Source: a virus
Virus record (IMG/VR): IMGVR_UViG_3300035199_000718
Location: 1 to 47,068 of that record
Length of the DNA: 47,068 nucleotides
Direction: 5' to 3' (one strand)
A program made the position numbers and the translations under genes. A model generated the notes under the pieces. That model had not been told where the DNA came from. It made no database searches and saw nothing but the letters and a program-made list of their open reading frames with translations. The stretch's first letter is position 1. Each line of letters opens with the position of its first letter. This document shows positions 1 through 8,555 of this stretch, piece after piece.

Positions 1-1361
1 CTCCTAAGCCCGATGGTGGAGGAGGTAATGGCGTAAATCCATATGGCACCTTACCCCCCAACTTAGGGGGTGATCAGTTTGATGGTGATAAATCAGATGA
101 ATATAAAAAACAGATTGAAGACCTAGAGCAAAAAATAGGTGCTTTAACTGAAGAAAAAAATACGCTCAGTAAAGATTTAGATGGATTAAACTCTTCTTTA
201 AGTCAAAAGACTCAAACCTTAGACGCGTTGAAAAAAGAGCTAGAAATAGCAAAAAAATCTACGACAAGCAGAACTAAGGAGGTAGAATCTTTAAGCGGAA
301 GAATACTAGATTTAAACCATCAGATTATACAACAAATTACTAATATAGTAGCGCTAGAAGATGAGTTAGTTACAAAAGATAGTGAGCTAGGTAGTCTAGA
401 AGGACAATATTCTGACCTTAAAGGTAAGGCTACACAGGTAAAAAGTCAACGCAATTTATTTGCATGGTTGTTTGGAGGAAGTACTACTGGAACATTAATA
501 TGGATCGCTTCGTTTTACTGGAAATTACGAGGGAAAAGAAAAGTGAAAAACATTATAGACGAAAAGCTAGACCCTGAAGAAATTACAGAGACTATAGGAG
601 ATCGTATTGACGATGTGCAAGATAGTAAAGAAGAAGATTTAAGAGGACTTGCGGATTATCTACAAGATAAGTTTGAGAACCTTATTGAAAACAAGCTTGA
701 TTCCTTTCAGAGTCAACTATGCGATAGAATAGATAAGCTTGAAGAGGTAACTACTCAAGATATTAATATATATAATAATATAGATGATAACGATACCATT
801 AAAGTTGTACCAACAAATCCATCTGCACATCAGGAAATCCCCGTGATGTCTACGCCTAAACCGAAACAACAACCTAGTGTCAAAGAAGACACAGAGGAAG
901 AAACAGAGTGCGATAGGACAATCTTAGAATATATTCGACAACCCGAGTTTCCCCCGGCTACAAATCGCATTAAGGACTTTATTGAACTGAAAAGATCTGA
1001 TGGTGAGAAGATAGAAGAGTTGGCATTTTATGCCCACCTATATAAAGAAGCTGTAGAACTTCTCAAAGTTAATAGGCTAATTGTTACAAAGGGCGCTCAA
1101 GCCTATAAAGTTAATAGTCAGATTAAAGCAGGAGAGGCAATAGACGAGCAAGTACAGGATCAATTTTTAAAACGGGTATCAAGTGCGACCATTAGCAGTC
1201 ACATTTTATATCACGAAGCAATGATTGGATTTTTGTATAGACAGGCGGTCGGAAAATTAAAACGAGGAGAGTTTAACGTTTTGGGGTATAAAGAAGTAGC
1301 AGAATCGGTTGAGAAATGGGTGAAGGTAGAATTTCTCAAGCGAATGGGTTTTGATTTTTAA
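1..1361 (+). CDS. Coiled-coil membrane-anchored protein, 5' end missing
   Basis: The reading frame is open from base 3 of the window to the stop at 1361, so the gene is cut at its 5' end; a TTG at 228 is merely an internal codon. The visible start is Gly/Pro-rich (PDGGGGNG), followed by a long heptad-like Leu/Glu/Lys stretch typical of a coiled coil to about base 450. One hydrophobic segment (LFAWLFGGSTTGTLIWIASF, about bases 456-520) followed by KLRGKRKVK looks like a single membrane span or a buried helix. After it comes an acidic, again coiled-coil region, a Pro/Thr/Glu linker and a folded C-terminal domain of about 140 residues. No enzyme motif is recognised. Position beside other virion-like genes suggests a structural or injection-related role, which is inference. 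Confidence 0.75.
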   Translation, partial: PKPDGGGGNGVNPYGTLPPNLGGDQFDGDKSDEYKKQIEDLEQKIGALTEEKNTLSKDLDGLNSSLSQKTQTLDALKKELEIAKKSTTSRTKEVESLSGRILDLNHQIIQQITNIVALEDELVTKDSELGSLEGQYSDLKGKATQVKSQRNLFAWLFGGSTTGTLIWIASFYWKLRGKRKVKNIIDEKLDPEEITETIGDRIDDVQDSKEEDLRGLADYLQDKFENLIENKLDSFQSQLCDRIDKLEEVTTQDINIYNNIDDNDTIKVVPTNPSAHQEIPVMSTPKPKQQPSVKEDTEEETECDRTILEYIRQPEFPPATNRIKDFIELKRSDGEKIEELAFYAHLYKEAVELLKVNRLIVTKGAQAYKVNSQIKAGEAIDEQVQDQFLKRVSSATISSHILYHEAMIGFLYRQAVGKLKRGEFNVLGYKEVAESVEKWVKVEFLKRMGFDF

Positions 1362-1399
1362 CCTACCTTAACACATCCACTATTTTACTGGAGATTATT

Positions 1400-2035
1400 A
1401 TGGCAGCGCAAAACACTTTTAAAGGCGCGAATACCGAATTTCCTAATCTCGGTATTCATTTTATCTTGTCCGAAATTATTAAGTTTAGAAAGCAGCTAAC
1501 GGTGCGGCAAGAATTCAAGTCTCAGTCTGGCTGGAATAATGCTCTTAATCGTTATATGGTAACAGAGATTGAAAAAGTTGGTGATACTCTTGAGAATATT
1601 ACCTACAATCCTGATGCTCTTACGCAAGAAGAGCTTGAGGCACAGGCAGCTGATACTACTCGTTCAGTAGCTGATGATTACAACGATGTGGCCCTCACTC
1701 AAGATAACGTTTTAATGCCCGTTGGCGTTAATAGAACTGTTACTTGGGATTTGACGGGAAACGACGTTGATATTCCTCAGTTGCATCCGGGTAACTGTCC
1801 TAACGATGCAGCTCGTAGTTTTATTGCTGCTCTTGACAATGTATTTGTTGAACTTACTCGCGTTGATAGTCGTCATCAGCCTTATTCTCTTACTAAGTAT
1901 GAGTCGGTTATGATTCGTTCCTTGTTGAACGTTCTCTATACTCTCACGCAACGTAAGGGTGGCGAAGTTAATAGAAGCGACATTCCTACGGGAACTTTAC
2001 CTTCTGACGATCCGAATACGTTCGGTGGCGCATAA
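1400..2035 (+). CDS. Unknown virion-like protein, probably highly expressed
   Basis: A 211-aa protein of no family I recognise. It starts at ATG 1400 after GGAG at 1390-1393 (ACTGGAGATTATT), and its stop is followed closely by a strong hairpin terminator. It has no membrane segment and no obvious catalytic motif; the centre is Asp/Thr-rich and the C-terminus is a flexible Gly/Pro/Asp tail. Codon choice differs from its neighbours: Arg is mostly CGT and Leu is often CTT or CTC, where the surrounding genes use AGA and TTA. Such bias together with its own terminator is typical of abundant virion proteins. The same pattern is seen in the gene at 8556. A structural role is inferred, not shown. Confidence 0.7.
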   Translation: MAAQNTFKGANTEFPNLGIHFILSEIIKFRKQLTVRQEFKSQSGWNNALNRYMVTEIEKVGDTLENITYNPDALTQEELEAQAADTTRSVADDYNDVALTQDNVLMPVGVNRTVTWDLTGNDVDIPQLHPGNCPNDAARSFIAALDNVFVELTRVDSRHQPYSLTKYESVMIRSLLNVLYTLTQRKGGEVNRSDIPTGTLPSDDPNTFGGA

Positions 2036-2063
2036 GACGAAGCCTGATTTTACTAAGGGGGTT

Positions 2064-2091
2064 GGGGAAGATTCTCCTTCCCCCTTTTTTT
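2064..2091 (+). terminator. Rho-independent terminator
   Basis: A GGGGAAG/CTTCCCC stem (2064-2070 with 2077-2083) closes a 6-base loop and is followed by a run of seven T (2085-2091). It lies 28 bases after the stop of the 211-aa gene and just before the ribosome-binding site of the next gene. Confidence 0.85.
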
Positions 2092-2111
2092 AATTTAATT
2101 AAGGAGGAACA

Positions 2112-3176
2112 ATGCCCGAAGCCCCTATGTTAACCCCTCTATCTCTTAGGAATCTTGGAGAAGGTGATTGGGTAGTCGAAGAAAGCATTCAGTTTTTAAA
2201 TCAAGTAGGAGATAAAGTAAGCGGTATTGGAGCAGGGCAATATATTCCTCCTGAAAATCGTCACAGGGGCTATACTAGCAATCTTATATGGGAAGGCACG
2301 GAAGAGGATAGACCCATACTACATTTCCAAGGATGTGGTATTATAGTAGAAAAGGTTACGTTCGTTGATGCGCCTATCGGAATACTATTGGCAAAAATGA
2401 AAAGGGGTCTAGGAACCGGTAAAATGGTAGTACGGGATTGCTATTTTGACGAATGTAGAGTGGCGTTTGAGGCTGGATACAAAATAAGCGATCACAACAA
2501 CGACTCTGTAGTTCTCGACCATGTTATATCCGATAATGCAGAATCGTTATTAAGATTAAGAAATGCTCAAGCAATGGGATTTTCTATTAGAGACTGTGTG
2601 GCTAAGGGGTCTCGTACCGAAAATATTATTGATGTTTTTTCTGGTGGATGTATTTATGCAGATAATTTAAAAGTTATTAATGGTAAGTGTATATTGAGAT
2701 TAAGGTCAAGAGAAGCAGCGGGAGGTGATACGTCGGGTATCGGAAGTAGTAACGGCTTGTATACCTTACGTAATATTGAATTAGACGAAAACGCCGGAAC
2801 ATGCAAGATTGTCCAAATGGACGAACACTATCCTGTAAATATTGATGTTGTAAACGTGCAAGTCCCGTTCAAGCCTTGGACAGACGCTATTGCAGCGGGA
2901 AGTCCTGCTACAATGTATGAAATGCGTGGTAACTCGGTTTTGACTGTCACGAGTTCTAATCTGTATGAGAACTCTATAACTTGGGAAGATAAAAAACGTA
3001 GTGGTGATAACGAAATACCAAATATAATGTTGAATAGATGTCGCTTTAGTGGCAATAACATTAAAGATGTTTTATCTAAAGACAAGTCTACTGGTAAATG
3101 CTATTTTACTGCACTTCATTGTATAGACAATAAAGGTAATCCTCTTCCAGATACTTCGGGGTATGTTGATGCATGA
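2112..3176 (+). CDS. Parallel beta-helix protein, tail spike/fibre-like
   Basis: A 354-aa protein starting at ATG 2112 behind a near-perfect AAGGAGG. The sequence consists of short repeated strands of the pattern seen in right-handed parallel beta-helices: runs such as GCGIIVEKVTFVDAPIGI, KMVVRDCYFDECRVAF, SVVLDHVISDN and GFSIRDCVAKGS, each about 20-25 residues long with alternating hydrophobics. Such folds are common in phage tail spikes, tail fibres and polysaccharide lyases. I see no clear lyase or hydrolase triad and no signal peptide. The N-terminus (PLSLRNLGEGDWVVEES) could be an attachment domain. Most likely a virion surface or receptor-contact protein; specificity cannot be told. Confidence 0.6.
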   Translation: MPEAPMLTPLSLRNLGEGDWVVEESIQFLNQVGDKVSGIGAGQYIPPENRHRGYTSNLIWEGTEEDRPILHFQGCGIIVEKVTFVDAPIGILLAKMKRGLGTGKMVVRDCYFDECRVAFEAGYKISDHNNDSVVLDHVISDNAESLLRLRNAQAMGFSIRDCVAKGSRTENIIDVFSGGCIYADNLKVINGKCILRLRSREAAGGDTSGIGSSNGLYTLRNIELDENAGTCKIVQMDEHYPVNIDVVNVQVPFKPWTDAIAAGSPATMYEMRGNSVLTVTSSNLYENSITWEDKKRSGDNEIPNIMLNRCRFSGNNIKDVLSKDKSTGKCYFTALHCIDNKGNPLPDTSGYVDA

Positions 3177-3246
3177 CATAGATACGGCTAATTTAATTAC
3201 TCTCTGTGCTGTATACACAAAAATGCAAAAAAGATCGGAGAATATA

Positions 3247-3645
3247 ATGAATGACTATGTTGAACACGACTTAAGTACTCGTATATATAATAAGATGTAC
3301 AATAAGGATAAAGAAGACCAAGAAGTATTTGTTGACCCGGCCACAGTTATTTTAATTGGAAAAATTTCTCTCACCGTAATTCGATTAATCAAAGGATGTA
3401 AAGATTCCAAAGAAGAAAGAACCAATACGGTTATAAGTCCTACTATCAGCGAAAACAGATTGCTAACACGAGTGGTACGACGCAAATTAGGTTGGTTTAA
3501 GTATATGAGGATAGGCAAAAAGGTTATTAAGGGCATCAAAGAAACGGGGGCTGAGCTTACCCTGAACCAAATGAATCAAGCAGGATTGTTTAATGAAGAG
3601 GGAAAAATGACTATATATGAAGGTGAAAAATATCAAGAACTTTAA
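3247..3645 (+). CDS. Small basic protein of unknown function
   Basis: A 132-aa protein. I place the start at ATG 3247 because GGAG at 3237-3240 sits 6 bases upstream; an in-frame ATG at 3163 inside the preceding gene would add 28 residues but has no such site. The middle has a short hydrophobic stretch (FVDPATVILIGKISLTVIRLI) that might contact a membrane, followed by a strongly basic region (VVRRKLGWFKYMRIGKKVIK). No known domain is recognised. It is the last gene of the leftmost virion-like group and is followed by a promoter-containing gap. Confidence 0.6.
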   Translation: MNDYVEHDLSTRIYNKMYNKDKEDQEVFVDPATVILIGKISLTVIRLIKGCKDSKEERTNTVISPTISENRLLTRVVRRKLGWFKYMRIGKKVIKGIKETGAELTLNQMNQAGLFNEEGKMTIYEGEKYQEL

Positions 3646-3670
3646 AATCTGAGAATTTTTAGGATTTAGC

Positions 3671-3698
3671 GTGGCAAACAGAAAAAGTGAAGTATAAT
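3671..3698 (+). promoter_or_regulatory. Candidate sigma70-like promoter
   Basis: A perfect TATAAT at 3693-3698 lies in the 106-base gap before the 75-aa gene; GTGGCA at 3671-3676 (4 of 6 matches to TTGACA) is 16 bases upstream. The surrounding GTATAATAT is shared with the gaps at 6012 and 13580. Confidence 0.5.
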
Positions 3699-3751
3699 AT
3701 ATTGTAGTCAACAGAGTGTTTGTTAACCTATTTTTTTAACAGGAGGAAAGT

Positions 3752-3979
3752 ATGAAGAACTCTACTACGACTGATTGGAATTTGTTACTATCTAACAAGT
3801 GTTCGGTCAAGACGCTCAACAAGTTTGCTGCTGGCGAACAAAGTACTAAGAGCGTAGCAAGTTGTCTCTCAAATTCAGATAAGGCAACTGAGTTTAGGAA
3901 GTTGGTTAGAACCCATGGTTCTATGTATGCGCGCAGACTTACTCGAAAGGCGTTGCGTTATCGTGGTCTTATGAAGTAG
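3752..3979 (+). CDS. Small basic protein of unknown function
   Basis: A 75-aa protein with a strong AGGAGG five bases before ATG 3752 and a promoter-like element upstream, so it is probably well expressed. The C-terminal half is very basic (TRKALRYRGLMK), suggesting nucleic-acid binding, but no fold is recognised. It is followed after 10 bases by the SSB gene and probably shares its transcript. A DNA-binding role would be inference from charge and neighbourhood only. Confidence 0.6.
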   Translation: MKNSTTTDWNLLLSNKCSVKTLNKFAAGEQSTKSVASCLSNSDKATEFRKLVRTHGSMYARRLTRKALRYRGLMK

Positions 3980-3989
3980 GAGATTTGAC

Positions 3990-4391
3990 ATGAGTGATTT
4001 GAACGAAGTGATTGTAAGTGGTCGTTTGACTAGAGATAGCGAGCTTCGCCACACCCCTAACGGTACTGCTGTTACCGATGTGATTGTAGCATCTAATCGT
4101 ATTTGGTCTAAAGACTCAGACCGTCAGGAAGAAACTACGTTTGTTGATGTAACCGTCTGGGGTAAACAAGCAGAGTCTCTTCATGAGTATTTAGTCAAGG
4201 GTCGTCATATTATGGTTGTGGGACGACTCAAACTAAATAAGTGGGAAGCGGAGGATGGAAGCAAGCGTAGTAAGCTTACTATGGTTGCAGAAAAAATCAA
4301 CCTCACTCCCGGTGGAGGAAAGTCTAACGGAAACGGATCTACATCAGGAGGAAAGACAAAGGTTAAAGAAAAAGAGGAAGTTCCATTTTAA
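3990..4391 (+). CDS. ssb: Single-stranded DNA-binding protein (bacterial SSB type)
   Basis: A 133-aa SSB with an OB fold at residues 1-110: it opens LNEVIVSGRLTRDSELRHTP, as in bacterial SSB, and contains the FVDVTVWGKQAE and GRHIMVVGRLKLNKW segments. A short Gly/Ser-rich linker leads to an acidic tail ending EEVPF, comparable to the DDDIPF tip through which SSB recruits partners. It would coat ssDNA at the fork and during recombination and contact replication partners through the tail. It is shorter than the E. coli protein (178 aa), mainly in the linker. ATG 3990 follows AGGAG. A terminator lies downstream, so it closes the transcript that begins near 3700. Confidence 0.95.
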   Translation: MSDLNEVIVSGRLTRDSELRHTPNGTAVTDVIVASNRIWSKDSDRQEETTFVDVTVWGKQAESLHEYLVKGRHIMVVGRLKLNKWEAEDGSKRSKLTMVAEKINLTPGGGKSNGNGSTSGGKTKVKEKEEVPF

Positions 4392-4437
4392 TTGCTTCAG
4401 CCGAAGTTTTAAAAGGAAGTTAAAACAGTGTTAATAT

Positions 4438-4477
4438 AACCCCCTTTAGATGGATAATCTTTAGGGGGTTTATTTCT
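4438..4477 (+). terminator. Rho-independent terminator
   Basis: An AACCCCCT/AGGGGGTT stem of 8 bp (4438-4445 with 4463-4470) with a partly paired loop, followed by TATTTCT. It separates ssb from the glycosyltransferase gene. Confidence 0.75.
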
Positions 4478-4490
4478 AGAGGGCGATTTT

Positions 4491-5558
4491 ATGAAAAATT
4501 TGAATTTAATGACGCCTATTAACACGTTAGGATATGGCGTGGTAGGGTTAAATGTATTAAAAGCAATATCGAAAGACGTTCATGTTTCTCTATCTTTAAT
4601 AGGCAATGCAGACGTTAGTCCAGAAAATGGACAAATTGTTCAAAGCTGTATTAATAACTTGCAGACTTTTGATGCTAAGGCTCCATGTTTAAAAATTTGG
4701 CATGAATTTGCGTTAGCTGAAAGAGTTGGTCGTGGACCAACATTCGCCTTCCCGTTTTTTGAAATTAGTGAGCTTGACGAAAAACGTATCAGACATCTAT
4801 CATCTGTAGACGGCATTATAGTTGCATCGCAATGGGCCAAAGATATAATAGATAGTTATAAAGAAATTTCCACCCCCGTTAGTGTGGTTCCAGCTGGAGT
4901 TGATCGTTCTATTTTTAAAGACATAGACCCTATAGATACAAAGACATGTGTGTTTTTTAACGCTGGTAAGTGGGAAAAGCGTAAAGGACACGATGTTCTT
5001 CTACGAATGTTTAAAGCTGCGTTTCCAAACGAATCGGATGTTGCGCTACACATGATGTCGTCTAATATTTTCTTATCTCCAAAGCAAACTAACGAATGGG
5101 AACGATATTATAAAAGCGATCCAAGAGTAAAGGTTCTTGATCGTGTTGCTGGTCATGTAGAAGTTGCACAAGCAATGTCTGCTGCTAATTGTGGAATATT
5201 TCCTAGTAGGGCTGAAGGATGGAATTTAGAACTTTTAGAAATGATGTCTATGGGGAAGCATATAATTGCTACCAACTATTCTGCACATACAGCCTTTTGT
5301 AACTCCAAAAATTCAAGTCTTATAGAAATTGAAAAATTAGAAACAGCAGAAGATGAATTGTTTTTTAATGGATCTGTGGGTCAATGGGCATCGCTAGAGG
5401 GTAAACCCTTTAAACAAGGCGTGCAGTATATGCGAGACTTTTATGAGGAATGGAAATTGAATCCTAACATTATTAATCAGGAAGGTATTAGTACAGCTAA
5501 ATCTCTATCATGGACTAATACTGCCAATAAACTACAGGAGATTATCTATGGAAATTAA
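4491..5558 (+). CDS. GT-B glycosyltransferase (family 4-like)
   Basis: A 355-aa protein with the two-domain GT-B layout. The C-terminal half shows the GT4 signature: FNAGKWEKRKGHDVLLRMF (start of the nucleotide-sugar domain) and PSRAEGWNLELLEMMSMGK, in which two Glu are 7 residues apart, followed by IIATNYSAHTAF. The N-terminal half has IVASQWAKDII and VVPAGVDRSIFK, also standard. It would transfer a sugar from a nucleotide donor; donor and acceptor cannot be read from the sequence. It is separated from the larger glycan island at 28-35 kb and overlaps dut by 11 bases. Phage enzymes of this sort modify virion proteins, DNA or host glycans. Confidence 0.85.
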   Translation: MKNLNLMTPINTLGYGVVGLNVLKAISKDVHVSLSLIGNADVSPENGQIVQSCINNLQTFDAKAPCLKIWHEFALAERVGRGPTFAFPFFEISELDEKRIRHLSSVDGIIVASQWAKDIIDSYKEISTPVSVVPAGVDRSIFKDIDPIDTKTCVFFNAGKWEKRKGHDVLLRMFKAAFPNESDVALHMMSSNIFLSPKQTNEWERYYKSDPRVKVLDRVAGHVEVAQAMSAANCGIFPSRAEGWNLELLEMMSMGKHIIATNYSAHTAFCNSKNSSLIEIEKLETAEDELFFNGSVGQWASLEGKPFKQGVQYMRDFYEEWKLNPNIINQEGISTAKSLSWTNTANKLQEIIYGN

Positions 5559-5973
5559 GGTTCAACGATTAAGTAGTAGCTCACGGATGCCAACAAAGCC
5601 TAATCAAACAGATGCGGGGTGGGACTTATATGCGTCAGATGATGCAGTTTTAGAACCCGGAGATAGAGAGCTAATTGGCACGGATGTAGCAATGGCTATT
5701 CCAGAAGGATATGTAGGATTAATTTGGGATCGATCTGGACTGGCTGCAAAAAAGGGTATACATCGTTTTGCGGGTGTGATTGATAGTGGTTATCGCGGTG
5801 AGCTTAAGGTCTGCCTATGGAACTCCTCCTCTCAAGAATTTTATATAATAAATAAAGGAGACAGGATTGCACAGATACTTTTTCAGCCCGTACCACACTT
5901 TGCTCTAATTGAAGTTGGCGATTTAGAATCTAGTGATCGAGGAAGTGGGGGTTTTGGCAGTAGTGGTTCATAA
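5548..5973 (+). CDS. dut: dUTP diphosphatase (trimeric dUTPase)
   Basis: A 141-aa protein with all five motifs of trimeric dUTPase in order: DAGWDLYA, DRSGLAAKKGI, GVIDSGYRGEL, GDRIAQILF and the C-terminal GSGGFGSSG arm that closes over the substrate. It hydrolyses dUTP to dUMP and pyrophosphate, keeping uracil out of phage DNA and supplying dUMP to the thymidylate synthase encoded at 6513. ATG 5548 overlaps the end of the glycosyltransferase gene, with AGGAG upstream. Length is normal for the family. Confidence 0.96.
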   Translation: MEIKVQRLSSSSRMPTKPNQTDAGWDLYASDDAVLEPGDRELIGTDVAMAIPEGYVGLIWDRSGLAAKKGIHRFAGVIDSGYRGELKVCLWNSSSQEFYIINKGDRIAQILFQPVPHFALIEVGDLESSDRGSGGFGSSGS

Positions 5974-6012
5974 AAATTCAATGGTAGAGAGCTACGGTAT
6001 AGCTTTTGGGTG

Positions 6013-6018
6013 TATAAT
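6013..6018 (+). promoter_or_regulatory. Candidate -10 element (GTATAATAT)
   Basis: A perfect TATAAT within TGTATAATATAC lies between dut and the next gene. No convincing -35 box is seen, so it may be a phage-type promoter with only a -10 region. The same GTATAATAT string occurs at 3692 and 13580. Confidence 0.4.
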
Positions 6019-6051
6019 ATACTTCACAACCATCTCATTGGTCATTCCTAT

Positions 6052-6513
6052 ATGTTAAGATCGTTTCTACAAAAATATATACAACTTATCCAAGACCTTA
6101 GCAAGTCTCAAATGGATAGTTATATGTCTGATAAGTCTAAAAAGACTCTAGACACTGAGGCTGTTGTTGAATTAGAACCTGATCTAGAAGACGCTTGTGC
6201 AAAATTTGTGATTCATTTCAGAGAAGATGGTGAATTTACCATTGCTACTGACTTTATACGAAACGACCAAGAAGCTGTTGAAATATCGGGGCTACTATTG
6301 CACATGCTTAATTCAGGTAATTTAGCTGAATATTTTGTCGAATCTTTAAAAGTATGGGCGCGAGGAGATATAGAAAAAGAAAGCTTTGCTAAAGAAGTTA
6401 TTAAAGAGTGGAAAAAAACATTTTATGAAAATTCAGAACAGGATTTACCATTAGAAAAAAATAAACTAGCAATAGACCCCTCGGACGTATTTGGATTAAA
6501 AAGGATACAATAA
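6052..6513 (+). CDS. Unknown acidic protein
   Basis: A 153-aa protein if ATG 6052 is used; no candidate start (6052, 6112, 6124) has a good ribosome-binding site, and an in-frame GTG at 6010 falls inside the promoter-like element. The core, about residues 30-110, is acidic and includes CAKFVIHFREDGEFTIA and a helical LLLHMLNSGNLAEYF region. No known family is recognised. It overlaps thyA by one base (TAATG), so it is cotranslated with it. Function unknown. Confidence 0.6.
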   Translation: MLRSFLQKYIQLIQDLSKSQMDSYMSDKSKKTLDTEAVVELEPDLEDACAKFVIHFREDGEFTIATDFIRNDQEAVEISGLLLHMLNSGNLAEYFVESLKVWARGDIEKESFAKEVIKEWKKTFYENSEQDLPLEKNKLAIDPSDVFGLKRIQ

Positions 6514-7337
6514 TGCAACAATACTTAGATATTGTACAAGACACATTAATATTTGGCGATTGGAAAAAAAATAGAACAGGCAAGCGCGCCCTTACTAGTG
6601 TAGGTCAGGTGTTTAGACACGATATGGCTCATGGGTTTCCACTACTCACTACAAAAAAAATTAACCCACAAACCGTATGGACAGAACTAGAAGGGTTTAT
6701 TAAAGGTATAACATCTAAGCAATGGTATAAAGATAGAAACTGTAATATTTGGAACCAATGGTCTAACCGTACAAACAATAACGATGACGATTTAGGTCCA
6801 ATTTATGGATACCAATGGCGCAGGTTTAATGAAGTTTATAACGAAGACGACAATGGTAGTCTTACAGGATATGACCAACTTAAAAATATAGTTAATACTT
6901 TAAAAGAAAATCCCGAAGATAGACGTATGGTCTGTAGTGCATGGAATCCTATACAAATGGATAGTATGGCACTTCCTCCATGTCACGTCATGTGGAATAT
7001 AGTTGTTGTAGATAAGAAAATGAGCTTGTTATGGCATCAAAGAAGTTGTGATTTAATGCTGGGTATTCCGTTTAATATTGCTAGCTATGCTACGCTATTA
7101 CTGTTATTAGCTAAAGAAGCAGGTCTACAACCAAACATATTACAAGGGACGTTTGCCGATTGTCATATATACGAGGATCATATTGAGGGAGCAAAAGAGC
7201 AACTATTACGAGACCCTAAATCACTACCATCTGTGAACTTAGGGCAATACAGCTCGATATATGAATGGAATAGTCAAGACGCTGGTGTATTTAATTATGA
7301 ACCCCACGGTAAAATTAATTTTCCAATAGCGGTATGA
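6513..7337 (+). CDS. thyA: Thymidylate synthase (ThyA type)
   Basis: A 274-aa folate-dependent thymidylate synthase converting dUMP to dTMP with methylene-tetrahydrofolate. Seen in the sequence: RTGKRALTSVGQVFRHDM at the N-terminus, FPLLTTKKI, the WNQW region, GPIYGYQWR, the catalytic Cys157 in LPPCHV, the HQRSCDLMLGIPFNIASYA nucleotide-binding segment and DCHIYEDH. Length is normal. With dUTPase, deoxycytidylate deaminase, RNR and dNMP kinase it completes dTTP supply up to dTMP/dTDP. This is classical ThyA, not flavin-dependent ThyX. It sits between two uncharacterised genes with overlaps on both sides. Confidence 0.97.
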   Translation: MQQYLDIVQDTLIFGDWKKNRTGKRALTSVGQVFRHDMAHGFPLLTTKKINPQTVWTELEGFIKGITSKQWYKDRNCNIWNQWSNRTNNNDDDLGPIYGYQWRRFNEVYNEDDNGSLTGYDQLKNIVNTLKENPEDRRMVCSAWNPIQMDSMALPPCHVMWNIVVVDKKMSLLWHQRSCDLMLGIPFNIASYATLLLLLAKEAGLQPNILQGTFADCHIYEDHIEGAKEQLLRDPKSLPSVNLGQYSSIYEWNSQDAGVFNYEPHGKINFPIAV

Positions 7338-7345
7338 GGTGTATT

Positions 7346-7810
7346 ATGAACGTTCCTACTCCTAGTGGATATGATGTATATTGGGAAAAATGGATTGATG
7401 CTTTTGAACAGGAAGACAATGAATTAGATGAAGAAATTCAAGAGATGCATGAATTACTTAAAAACGAAGATCTAATAGAAGATATGGATGAAGACCTAGA
7501 CTTGGTCAAGCATTCGGTATCGCACATTCGAAGCATAGTTACGCCTTTCGGTGTTTTACCATTAACGGAGCAAACCAGAGCAAGTAATTACTTTAAATTA
7601 TGGGTAGGTCATTCCAACTTTAAACTTACCGAAGACTTTTATAAAATAATAGGTCAACAACCGGGCATAGAAGCCTTAGATATTTTAACGCCATATCGTT
7701 TTAGAATAGCTGTAGGAAAAATGTTTGTAGATCGAGATGTTATGAAAGAAGTGAGAGATACGATGGTTAAGCATATAAGGAATGACACGCACGATGGTAG
7801 AGAAGAATAA
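7346..7810 (+). CDS. Unknown acidic protein
   Basis: A 154-aa protein. ATG 7346 is preferred because GAGGT lies 6 bases upstream; ATG 7334, overlapping the thyA stop, is the alternative. The first third is very acidic (EQEDNELDEEIQEM, EDMDEDLDL), the rest is mixed helix and strand without a recognisable motif. It overlaps the ClpP-like gene. Function unknown. Confidence 0.6.
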   Translation: MNVPTPSGYDVYWEKWIDAFEQEDNELDEEIQEMHELLKNEDLIEDMDEDLDLVKHSVSHIRSIVTPFGVLPLTEQTRASNYFKLWVGHSNFKLTEDFYKIIGQQPGIEALDILTPYRFRIAVGKMFVDRDVMKEVRDTMVKHIRNDTHDGREE

Positions 7811-8474
7811 TAGCCTTATACACTCAGCAATTTCTGAAGCACATGATAATGATATTATTGTAACCAGTCGGGAAATATTTTTACATGGATATTCAGAAGA
7901 AGAACAAGACTCTATTATTGATTGTCGGGTGTCTACCAGATTTTTAAAAAATTTACAAATATTACAAAGTATTAATAACGATCCTATTACCATACATCAA
8001 TATAGCATTGGTGGCGAATGGGAAAGTGGTATGATGATTTATGATGCTATTCGACAAAGTTCAGCATCGTTTATTTTTATATGTCATGGTGTCGCTGCTT
8101 CTATGGGGAGTATCATACCTCAAGCGGTGTATAAAAAAGGTATCAGACTCAGTATGCCAAACTGCTCTTGGCTTATTCATGAAGGCGAACAGTCTATATC
8201 AGGCACGACAAAACAAGTTCAGTCTTATTACGAACTTTCTAAATTAAGTAAAACACAGATGTACGACATCTATACAGAGGTTTGTTTAGAAAGCGGAGAT
8301 AATTTTAAACAGATGAATAGGTCAAAGACTCGCAATTTTATTCGACGTAAACTGGAATCTAAAGAAGATTGGTGGTTAACCGCTCCAAATGCAGTGGCAA
8401 ATGGTTTTGCGGACGGTATTTTAGGGTCTAAAAAATATCCCTCAATTTCTGAAGTAACTAAGGGTTTGGTGTAA
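7782..8474 (+). CDS. ClpP-like serine protease (S14 fold)
   Basis: A 230-aa protein with the ClpP/crotonase layout: SIGGEWESGMMIYDAI corresponds to the Gly-rich oxyanion region, GVAASMGSII carries the nucleophile Ser107, LIHEGE carries His133, and KEDWWLTAPNAVANGFADGI matches the segment carrying the third catalytic residue (Asp196) of ClpP. The full triad is therefore plausible. Phage ClpP-like proteins can serve as head-maturation proteases or as host-directed degradation subunits; no capsid gene is adjacent, so the role is open. It overlaps the preceding gene. Start 7782 or 7794 (both ATG) cannot be settled; AAGG at 7777 is close to the first and 13 bases from the second. Confidence 0.8.
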   Translation: MTRTMVEKNNSLIHSAISEAHDNDIIVTSREIFLHGYSEEEQDSIIDCRVSTRFLKNLQILQSINNDPITIHQYSIGGEWESGMMIYDAIRQSSASFIFICHGVAASMGSIIPQAVYKKGIRLSMPNCSWLIHEGEQSISGTTKQVQSYYELSKLSKTQMYDIYTEVCLESGDNFKQMNRSKTRNFIRRKLESKEDWWLTAPNAVANGFADGILGSKKYPSISEVTKGLV

Positions 8475-8527
8475 ATTATATTGGACAGGAATTTTAAATT
8501 GTTAGGAACTATAGGATAAAAATTTTC

Positions 8528-8533
8528 TATAAT
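8528..8533 (+). promoter_or_regulatory. Candidate -10 element before structural-like gene
   Basis: TATAAT at 8528-8533 (TTTCTATAATTG) lies in the 81-base gap before the gene at 8556. No good -35 box at normal spacing. If used, the leader is short and contains AAGAAGG 8 bases before the start. Confidence 0.35.
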
Positions 8534-8555
8534 TGTATAGAAAGAAGGCTTTATT

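Noticed and set aside
8041-8247. 68-aa open frame inside the ClpP-like gene
   Set aside because: It lies in another frame of a gene with clear catalytic motifs; no ribosome-binding site and no recognisable product.
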